From positions 124,001-188,000 of the forward strand of contig CAWZYM010000083.1 in assembly GCA_963966185.1 (NCBI GenBank): 64,000 bases of DNA, in the 5' to 3' direction. The position numbers were made by a program, and so were the translations under genes. The DNA is from Rhabditoides inermis (Eukaryota > Nematoda > Chromadorea > Rhabditida > Rhabditidae). This document shows positions 13,966 to 22,300 of this stretch, in pieces (the first letter of the stretch is position 1; each line of letters opens with the position of its first letter). The notes beneath the pieces are model-generated. The model was not told the origin of the DNA. It searched no databases and saw only the letters and a list, made by a program, of their open reading frames with translations.

Positions 13966-14137
13966 TGAATTTCACTGCTCTATTGTATTCGTGTCTCAAT
14001 CACTTCAAAACTATATAAGTCAATAAATCATTTTTATCACATGTTATTGAATTTAACATAGGTCTAGTTTTTGGAAACTCATCTAATATTCACTATAAAT
14101 GTAAGTTTAAGTTGCATCTTGTAACTCCTTCAGTCCC
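13966..14137 (-). other. AT-rich unique DNA, putative 3' UTR and 3' flank
   Basis: This AT-rich, non-repetitive stretch lies downstream of the predicted stop codon of the minus-strand gene and upstream of the 24-bp satellite. On the minus strand there is no AATAAA. The nearest variant poly(A) signals are GATAAA (14033-14038) and AATACA (13984-13989). An AATAAA exists only on the + strand (near 14021). The 3' end of the transcript is therefore not fixed. Confidence 0.5.
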
Positions 14138-14194
14138 TCACAGCATGTCCTCACAACGGCAGTACGACAGGCGAGCCTTCTGAATAGGGAGTAG

Positions 14195-14242
<48 letters not shown>

Positions 14243-16135
14243 ATCAAACGCACCAGACGCCGAATCTTCTCCTCCAGTCGCTTCTTCTCCTGTGTGCAGA
14301 CAGGGTCTTCGCAAACACCTGAATAGTCACTCATTATTACAAACAACGAGAGAACACGCACACTTCTCGGTAGTGACGGCAGGAGGCGACACGAGCATCA
14401 ACTGAGGTGGCAGTTGGATAAAGGGGGTCTTCGGGTTGTGGCGCGCAGGATCCTCATTCCTCTGGCGAACCTGGATCGTGTCCTCTGAAATTAGTGGTCA
14501 CTTAGGGATACTGTACATACAGTAATCCTCTTACCTGTCTGGCTGAAGTAGTTCTTCGTGTTGAACCTACCAGGCTCCTCCATCTTCTGGCGAACAGGGT
14601 TGGTGGGCTCTGAAATTAGTGGTCACTTAGGGATACTGTACATACAGTAATCCTCTTACCTGTCTGGCTGAAGTAGTTCTTCGTGTTGAACCTACCAGGC
14701 TCCTCCATCTTCGGGCGAACAGGGTTGGTGGGCTCTGAAATTAGTGGTCACTTAGGGTTACTGTACATACAGTAGTCCTCTTACCTGTCTGGCTGAAGTA
14801 GTTCTTCGTGTTGAACCTATCAGGCTCCTCCATCTTCTGGCGAACAGGGTTGGTGGGCTCTGAAATTAGTGGTCACTTAGGGATACTGTACATACAATAA
14901 TCCTCTTACCTGTCTGGCTGAAGTAGTTCTTCGTGTTGAACCTACCAGGCTCCTCCATCTTCGGGCGAACAGGGTTGGTGGGCTCTGAAGTTAGTGGTCA
15001 CTTAGGGATACTGTACATACAGTAATCCTCTTACCTGTCTGGCTGAAGTAGTTCTTCGTGTTGAACCTACCAGGCTCCTCCATCTTCGGGCGAACAGGGT
15101 TGGTGGGCTCTGAAGTTAGTGGTCACTTAGGGATACTGTACATACAGTAATCCTCTTACCTGTCTGGCTGAAGTAGTTCTTCGTGTTGAACCTACCAGGC
15201 TCCTCCATCTTCTGGCGAACAGGGTTGGTGGGCTCTGAAATTAGTGGTCGCTTAGGGATACTGTACATACAGTAATCCTCTTACCTGTCTGGCTGAAGTA
15301 GTTCTTCGTGTTGAACCTACCAGGCTCCTCCATCTTCGGGCGAACAGGGTTGGTGGGCTCTGAAAATAGTGGTCACTTAGGGATACTGTACATACAGTAA
15401 TCCTCTTACCTGTCTGGCTGAAGTAGTTCTTCGTGTTGAACCTACCAGGCTCCTCCATCTTCTGGCGAACGGGGTTGGTGGGCTCTGAAATTAGTGGTCA
15501 CTTAGGGATACTGTACATACAGTAATCCTCTTACCTGTCTGGCTGAAGTAGTTCTTCGTGTTGAACCTACCAGGCTCCTCCATCTTCTGGCGAACAGGGT
15601 TGGTGGGCTCTGAAAGTAGTGGTCACTTAGGGATACTGTACATACAGTAATCCCAATACCTGTCACGTATCCGGCACTGAGCGGGAGGGGAGGGCCGTTG
15701 TACTCGAAGCTGCAAGGGTGCCACTTGATCAGCCTTCCCCTTCTCACAGAGCAATTCTTGGCGTGCGCCCTGAAAGATTGAATAGATATCGAGGCAGCAC
15801 TGAGCAAGCATACCGGTCCATCCTCTCTTTTACGACAGCCACTTCTTGGATGGAGATGGCCACAAGGAAGAGGTCAGTGAGGATCGTGCCGCGGTTCCTC
15901 TCCCATGTGTGAATATCGGACAGGCGCGCGTCCGCCCTGAACATTCCATACTTTGCCCCTCCGTCATGTCTCGCACTCCACTCACCACCGCCGCATACTA
16001 TTCTCCGATGGAGTCGAATTCCCCGCAGCCGTCTCCTCCTCTCTCCACTCGGACCACATCTGGTAGCTCTGCCCTTTGCCCACGCCACTATTCGTGCGCA
16101 CGATTCTCCTAGACACCAGAAGTAAGGAAGGAGGG

Positions 16136-16185
<50 letters not shown>

Positions 16186-16318
16186 TGGAGAGAGATAGAT
16201 ATATAAAGAAGAGGGGGGAGAGACAGGCAGACGGAGAGAGAGAGAGAGAGACTCACCTAACGAGCCACTGGATAGCACTTGACTCGTGTTGTGGACCGAC
16301 TGAGAGCACCGCCGGCAT
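14138..16318 (-). CDS. 16-exon gene encoding a 440-aa protein with ten 25-residue repeats (function unknown)
   Basis: Coding exons in transcript order: 16257-16318, 15986-16108, 15814-15936, 15660-15769; nine 75-nt exons (15535-15609, 15410-15484, 15285-15359, 15160-15234, 15035-15109, 14910-14984, 14785-14859, 14660-14734, 14535-14609); 14362-14484, 14254-14318, 14138-14179. Every intron is GT-AG (148, 49, 44, ten of 50, 43 and 74 nt), all phases match, and the sum is 1,323 nt with a TGA stop. The protein starts MPAVLSVGPQHESS. Residues 22-139 are a unique, charged N-terminal region. Residues 140-364 are nine near-identical repeats (EPTNPVRQKMEEPGR ... NYFSQT), and 365-389 a diverged tenth repeat. 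The C-terminus has clustered cysteines and a short coiled-coil heptad that runs across the last splice. I recognise no family and no signal peptide. The start and the 43-nt intron are the least certain parts; further 5' exons are possible. Confidence 0.7.
14199..14241. repeat. (GA)n microsatellite inside the last intron
   Basis: About twenty GA dinucleotides on +. On the minus strand this is a CT run 18 nt upstream of the acceptor CTATTCAG at 14180, where it serves as a very long polypyrimidine tract for the 74-nt last intron. Confidence 0.9.
14485..15659 (-). repeat. Tandem 125-bp exon-intron units (nine 75-nt exons, ten 50-nt introns)
   Basis: TCTGAA marks recur exactly every 125 bp at 14484, 14609, 14734, 14859, 14984, 15109, 15234, 15359, 15484 and 15609. 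On the minus strand each unit is a 75-nt exon (begins AGCCCACC, ends CCAGACAG) followed by a 50-nt intron (GTAAGAGG ... TTTCAG). Exon differences are few: CAG/CCG giving Gln or Pro at repeat position 8 (order Q Q P Q P P Q P Q from the 5' end), one Gly to Asp (exon 14785-14859) and one silent CCT/CCC. About eight single-base differences lie in the introns. Exon phase is 1-1, so any subset can be skipped without a frameshift. Most retained introns bring in a TAA. Confidence 0.9.
16140..16250. repeat. Two (AG)n tracts inside intron 1
   Basis: A tract of 21 AG units (16140-16182) and one of 8 AG units (from 16235) lie in the 148-nt first intron, CT-rich on the coding strand. Tract lengths differ between the four copies of the segment (for example 20 and 9 in copy 2), the usual microsatellite slippage. 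Confidence 0.9.
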
Positions 16319-16397
16319 GTCTGCCTCGAGGGATGGCGGGCGCAGCAATGACCTCCTCTGCCCTCTCCACCCATCGCAATGCCTTCTCTTCAGACAT
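16257..16397 (-). CDS. Possible upstream ORF (46 aa) overlapping the main start
   Basis: An ATG at 16397 opens a 46-codon frame (begins MSEEKALRWVERAEE) whose TAG stop is the last three bases of exon 1. It overlaps the presumed main ATG (16318) in a different frame. In the main frame a TAG lies directly before GAATG at 16399, so the main frame cannot extend further upstream unless an intron ends there; TTTAG at 16400 could be such an acceptor. The peptide may be a regulatory upstream ORF, an alternative start, or chance. It is kept in all four copies, with one Ala to Thr change in copy 4. Confidence 0.3.
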   Translation of the reverse strand: MSEEKALRWVERAEEVIAAPAIPRGRHAGGALSRSTTRVKCYPVAR

Positions 16398-16402
16398 TCC
16401 TA

Positions 16403-17450
16403 AACAGCCCCCACATTCTCAAGAGGGAGAAAGATGGTGAGAGGGAGAAAGATAGAGAGGGAGAGAGGCAGAGAGGAGGGCCGTTTTTAAACGCGTCTAC
16501 TTGACAGCGTCAAAGTTGACACATCGTGGTGTAAGTTTCCGCGGCTCACGCCTGCCAACATCACACTTTGAAAATATCTTGAAGTTATAGATGTTGAAAA
16601 CATCCGTTGCGATAATGAAAATGAACAGACGAACTGAGTCTCTTTGCGATGACGAGGTCTCCGTCGTGTATGGTGGGGTGCATCTACGGATCCGAGCAGT
16701 GCCAGCTCACCCACGTGAAGACCTCAAATAACCACAATATATTAGTACCAAGCCGTGTCCTGGTTGCGCAGCAGACACTCGACGGTGCTATCGTCCTTTC
16801 AGGGGTGGAGGGAAAGTTCCCGTTAGTCATCACTTTTTAGGTCAGCGAGGCCTGGGGTCTCAAATTGCGCGATTTCGGTCCAGAGTGGAATGGCGGGGCC
16901 TGAAATGGATAGGACTCGTTTCAAGTTGGCCCAAGAATTTTTGAAGATTTCTCACCATAAAATACTTAACTGTTTTCAATCGTTCACATTTCAGCTGAAT
17001 CTTTGTTTCAAAAAGCTGAAACTTTGAATTCTGGCATAATTTAGGTCAAGGAACACAATGGTGAGTTCAGAAAAGGTCTATCTAATGCTGGGCTGACCAT
17101 CTCCTATTTTACGCTACATATCTCAGATGAAATAATCTTAATCGAGCTGAAATTTGGCAGGAGTATGTTTTCGACACTCCTCAACAATATGTTATGGTTT
17201 ATAACACTGCCTTGGTGCTAGGAACCAATACAGGAATGCAAGGGACCATGACCTCGCCAAGTGTCCTGTTTTCGGTTTCCTACTACTGTATTGATGCGGT
17301 AAGTTGACAAAGTGAGTAAATGATGTAAAAACACAAGAAAGAAACTGATAAGATCAAGTTGAGCCAAGGAAAGGTATGAAAAATACCATATCTGCAGGTC
17401 TGCAACCCCTATACGCTCCCAGACGGGTAGATATGGCACCATCTACTGTT
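16403..17450. other. 5' flank of the gene, mostly without recognisable features
   Basis: Next to exon 1 is a CT-rich stretch on the coding strand (16425-16485). Further out are an E-box CACGTG at 16712-16717 and a TATA-like AATATATT at 16736-16743, too far from the ATG to be a simple core promoter unless the leader is spliced. A 63-codon + strand frame at 16649-16840 is nearly unchanged in all copies, but recent duplication explains that. From 16841 to 17450 I see ordinary unique DNA with no gene. The whole stretch is present in copies 2-4. Confidence 0.5.
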
Positions 17451-18650
17451 ATGGGCTGATGATGCATTCGAAACGCATATCCACAGTAGTCAATCACTTT
17501 TCTGAACTGACAATCACTCATTCATCCCATTTCCAGTCTCTCTCCAATCCGACCCTCTCTCTCTATCCATCTGAACCGCCACACTTGTCTAGATCTGCTC
17601 TCTCTCTATCCGGCTGCCAACTGAATCTACAGCAATCCCGTGAGTGAGAATCAGTGAAAAGACACTCAGTATACTGTGTACAACCCTTTTTCAATCTCTC
17701 TTTGGCGGCGAGAGAGTCGCTGCCCTCGACCTGTAGTCCCTACTGGCATTGCAGAGAGTGCGGCTGCGAAGCAGCCTATACATGAGTGTGAACAGTACCG
17801 TATGACAAGATACGTTTATAGTGAACTAAAAACACGTTACAGACCTCTCCCTTTCTATTCCACATTCGTTCTCTCTCTGTTTCTCACTGCCCGGACCATC
17901 TCGGCTTGAAAGACTGGGTATCTCATGTTATGGGCTGGTGATGCATTCGAAACGCATATCCACAGTAGTCAATCACTTTTCTGAACTGACAATCACTCAT
18001 TCATCCCATTTCCAGTCTATCTCCAATCCGCCCTCTCTCTCTCTATCCATCTGAACCGCCACACTTGTCTAGATCTGCTCTCTCTCTATCCGGCTGCCAA
18101 CTGAATCTACAGCGATCCCGTGAGTTAGAATCAGTGAAAAGACACTCAGTATACTGTGTACAACCCAGTTTCAATCTCTCTTCGACCGGAGAGAGTCGCT
18201 GCCTTCGACCTGTAGTCCCTACTGGCATTGCAGAGAGTGCGGCTGCGAAGCAGCCTATACATGAGTGTGAACAGTACCGTGTGACAAGACACGTTTATAG
18301 TGAACTGAAAACACGTTATAGACCTCTCCCTTTCTATTCCACATTCATTCTCTCTCTGTTTCTCACTGCACGGACCATCTCGGCTGGAAAGACTGGGTAT
18401 CTCCTGTTATGGGCTGGTGATGCATTCGAAACGCGTATCCACAGTAGTCATTTACTTTTCTGAACTGACAATCACTCATTTATCTCATTTCCAGTCTCTC
18501 TCCAATCCGCCCTCTCTCTCTCTCTATCCATCTGAACCGCCACACTTGTCTAGATCTGCTCTCTGTCTCTCTATCCGGCTGCCAACTGAATCTACAGCAA
18601 TCCCAAGAGTGAGAATCAGTGAAAAGACACTTAGTATACTGTGTACAACC
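17451..18650 (+). repeat. 479-bp tandem repeat, 2.5 copies
   Basis: ATGGGCTG starts units at 17451, 17930 and 18409, exactly 479 bp apart; the third is cut at 18650, where 11-bp satellite begins. Units contain TC-rich tracts, an acceptor-like CATTTCCAG and a donor-like GTGAGT about 110 bp later. Open frames of 62, 77 and 132 codons on + shift between units because 479 is not a multiple of 3. I recognise no gene or transposon. The donor-like GT is AA in the third unit of this copy but GT in copies 2-4. Confidence 0.85.
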
Positions 18651-19391
18651 AGTCTCACATCAATCACACATCAAACCCACATCAGTCTCACATCAGTCCA
18701 TCAATCCCACATCAATCCCACATCAAGCCCACACCAAGCCCACGTCAGTCTCACATCAATCCCACATCAAGCCCAAATCAAACTCTCATCAGTTTCACAT
18801 CAGTCTCACATCAATCCCACAACAGTCTCACATCAGTCTCACAGCAGTCTCACATCAATCACACATCAAGCCCACATTAGTCTCACATCAGTCTATCAAT
18901 CTCACATCAAGCTCACATCAAGTCCACATCAAGCCCACATCAGGCCCACATCAATCCCACATCAGTCTCACATCAAACCCACATCAAGCCCACATCAAGC
19001 CCACACCAAGCCCACATCAAGCCCACATCAAGCCCATCAAGCCCACATCAAGCCCACATCAAGCCCACATCAAGCCCATCAAGCCCACATCAAGCCCACA
19101 TCAAGCCCACATCAAGCCCACATCAAGCCCACATCAAGCCCACATCAAGCCCACATCAAGCCCACATCAAGCCCACACCAAGCCCACGTCAGTCTCACAT
19201 CAATCCCACATCAAGCCCAAATCAAACTCTCATCAGTTTCACATCAGTCTCACATCAATCCCACAACAGTCTCACATCAGTCTCACAGCAGTCTCACATC
19301 AATCACACATCAAGCCCACATTAGTCTCACATCAGTCTATCAATCTCACATCAAGCTCACATCAAGTCCACATCAAGCCCACATCAGGCCC

Positions 19392-22300
19392 ACATCAATC
19401 CCACATCAGTCTCACATCAAACCCACATCAAGCCCACATCAATCCCACATCAAGCCCACATCAAGCCCACATCAAGCCCATCAAGCCCACATCAAGCCCA
19501 CATCAAGCCCACATCAAGCCCACATCAAGCCCACATCAAGCCCACATCAAGCCCACATCAAGCCTACATCAAGCACACATCAAGCTCACATCAAGCCCAC
19601 ATCAAGCCCACATCAGTCTCACATCAATCAAACATCAAGCCCACATCAGTCTCACATCAGTCCATCAATCCCACATCAATCCCACATCAGGCTCACATCA
19701 ATCTCACATCAAGCCCAAATCAAGCTCACAACAGTTTCACATCAGTCTCACATCAATCCCACATCAGTCTCACATCAGTCCCACATCAGTCTCACATCAA
19801 TCACGCAAAAAGCCCACATAAGTCTCACATCAGTCCATCAATACCACATCAATCCCACATCAAGCCCACATCAAGCCCATCAAGCCCACATCAAGCCCAC
19901 ATCAAGCCCACATCAAGCTCACATCAAGCCCACATCAAGCCCACATCAAGCCCACATCAAGCCCACATCAAGCCCACACCAAGCCCACGTCAGTCTCACA
20001 TCAATCCCACATCAAGCCCAAATCAAACTCTCATCAGTTTCACATCAGTCTCACATCAATCCCACAACAATCTCACATCAGTCTCACAGCAGTCTCACAT
20101 CAATCACACATCAAGCCCACATTAGTCTCACATCAGTCTATCAATCTCACATCAAGCTCACATCAAGTCCACATCAAGCCCACATCAGGCCCACATCAAC
20201 CCCACATCAGTCTCACATCAAACCCACATCAAGCCCACATCAATCCCACATCAAGCCCACATCAAGCCCACATCAAGCCCATCAAGCCCACATCAAGCCC
20301 ACATCAAGCCCACATCAAGCCCACATCAAGCCCACATCAAGCCCACATCAAGCCCACATCAAGCCTACATCAAGCACACATCAAGCTCACATCAAGCCCA
20401 AATCAAGCCCACATCAGTCTCACATCAATCAAACATCAAGCCCACATCAGTCTCACATCAGTCCATCAATCCCACATCAATCCCACATCAGGCTCACATC
20501 AATCTCACATCAAGCCCAAATCAAGCTCACAACAGTTTCACATCAGTCTCACATCAATCCCACATCAGTCTCACATCAGTCCCACATCAGTCTCACATCA
20601 ATCACGCAAAAAGCCCACATAAGTCTCACATCAGTCCATCAATACCACATCAATCCCACATCAAGCCCACATCAAGCCTACGTCAGTCTAACATCAATCC
20701 CACATCAAGCCCAAATCAAACTCTCATCAGTTTCACATCAGTCTCACATCAATCCCACAACAGTCTCACATCAGTCTCACATCAGTCTATCAATCTCATC
20801 AAGCCCACATCAAGCCCACATCAAGCCCACACCAAACCCACATCAAGCCCACATCAAGCCCACATCAATCCCACAACAAGCCCACATCAAGCCCACATCA
20901 GTCTCACATCAATCCCACATCAGTCTCACATCAGTCTCACATCAGTCTCACATCAATCATACATCAAGCCACATCAGTCTTACATCAGTCCCACATCACT
21001 CTCACATCAGTCTCACATCAGTCCCACATCAGTCTCACATGAAGCCCACATCAAGCCCACATCAGTCTCACATCAAGCCCACATCAAGACCACATCAAGC
21101 CCACATTAAGCCCAAATCAAGCCCACATCAAGCCCATATCAAGCCCAAATCAAACTCACATCAGTAAAACATTAGTCTCAATTCAATCCCACATCAGTCT
21201 CACATTAGTCTCACATCCGTCTCACATCAGTCTTACATCAGTCTCACATCAATCTCACATCAAGCCCACATCAAGCCCACATCAAGCCCACATCAAGCCC
21301 ACATCAAGCCCACATCAATCCCACATCAAGCCCACATCAAGCAAACATCAGTCTCACATCAGTCTCACAACAATCCCACATCGAGCCCAAATCAAGCTCA
21401 CATCAGTTTCACATCAGTCTCACATCAATCCCACATCAAGCCCACATCAAGCCCACATCAAGCCCACATCAAGCCCACATCAAGCCCACATCAAGACCAC
21501 ATCAAGCCCACATCAAACCCACATCAATCCCACATCAATCCCACATCAATCCCACATCAAGCCCACATCAAGCCCACATCAAGCCCACATCAAGCTCACA
21601 TCAAGCCCACATCAAGCCCACATCAGTCTCACATCAATCAAACATCAAGCCCACATCAGTCTCACATCAGTCCATCAATCCCACATCAATCCTACATCAA
21701 GCCAAGCCCACATCAAGCCCACATCAAGCTCACATCAAGCCCACATCAAGCCCACGTCAGTCTCACATCAATCCCACATCAAGCCCAAATCAAACTCTCA
21801 TCAGTTTCACATCAGTCTCACATCAATCCCACAACAGTCTCACATCAGTCTCACATCAGTCTCACATCAATCACACATCAAGCCCACATCAGTCTCACAT
21901 CAGTCTATCAATCTCACATCAAGCTCACATCAAGTCCACATCAAGCCCACATCAGGCCCACATCAATCCCACATCAGTCTCACATCAAACCCACATCAAG
22001 CCCACATCAATACCACATCAAGCCCACATCAAGCTCACATCAAGCCCACATCAAGCCCACATCAGTCTCACATCAATCAAACATCAAGCCCACATCAGTC
22101 TCACATCAGTCCATCAATCCCACATCAATCTCACATCAGGCTCACATCAATCCCACATCAGTCTCACATCAATCCCACATCAGTCTCACATCAGTCTCAC
22201 ATCAGTCTCACATCAATCATACATCAAGCCACATCAGTCTTACATCAGTCCCACATCACTCTCACATCAGTCTCACATCAGTCCCACATCAGTCTCACAT

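Larger units (their letters stand above)
15664..18650. repeat. Composite segment, copy 1 (2,987 bp), the source copy
   Basis: The unique segment that recurs at 42185, 48791 and 56713. Only here does it continue leftward into the exon array; in the other copies the bases left of CACGTATCC are 11-bp satellite. Copies 2-4 share bases that differ from copy 1 (for example GGAAAATTC for GGAAAGTTC, TTTTAAAAAG for TTTCAAAAAG, CGACTGG for CGACCGG), so they form one younger lineage. Confidence 0.92.

Noticed and set aside
14107..14361. 84-codon minus-strand frame with MSDYSGVCEDPVCTQ and an LSLSLS run
   Set aside because: The LSLSLS part is the intronic CT tract. The useful part is exon 15 of the gene model. 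It could be the start of a separate gene, but phase and spacing favour continuation of the 16-exon gene.
15718..16112. Plus-strand frames of 64 and 88 codons opposite exons 2-4
   Set aside because: They are antisense to the predicted exons, have no support of their own, and their repetition is explained by the segment copies.
15744..16256. 170-codon minus-strand frame through exons 2-3 and introns (also 130-, 114- and 208-codon versions in the copies)
   Set aside because: They read through clear splice sites and through CT microsatellites (LSLSLS runs). The spliced model explains the protein-like parts in one consistent frame.
16649..16840. 63-codon + strand frame starting MTRSPSC
   Set aside because: Short, no recognised family, and the only change among copies (silent AAG/AAA) is uninformative. 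Kept only as a note in the flank entry.
17451..17520. Possible C/D-box snoRNA (TGATGA and CTGA) or tRNA-like B box (ATTCGAAAC) in the 479-bp unit
   Set aside because: Boxes are imperfect, spacing is wrong, and the TGATGA motif is TGGTGA in the other units.
18619..19821. 400-codon frames starting MKRHLVYC (also at 45138, 51742 and 59662)
   Set aside because: They begin at GTG, not ATG, and consist of satellite-derived repeats read in an arbitrary frame.
18417..21167. 916-codon open frame running from the 479-bp repeat into the 11-bp satellite
   Set aside because: The satellite has no stops in any + frame by construction. The frame has an ATG at 18420, but in copies 2-4 a 2-bp change in a CT tract breaks it, so it is not conserved.
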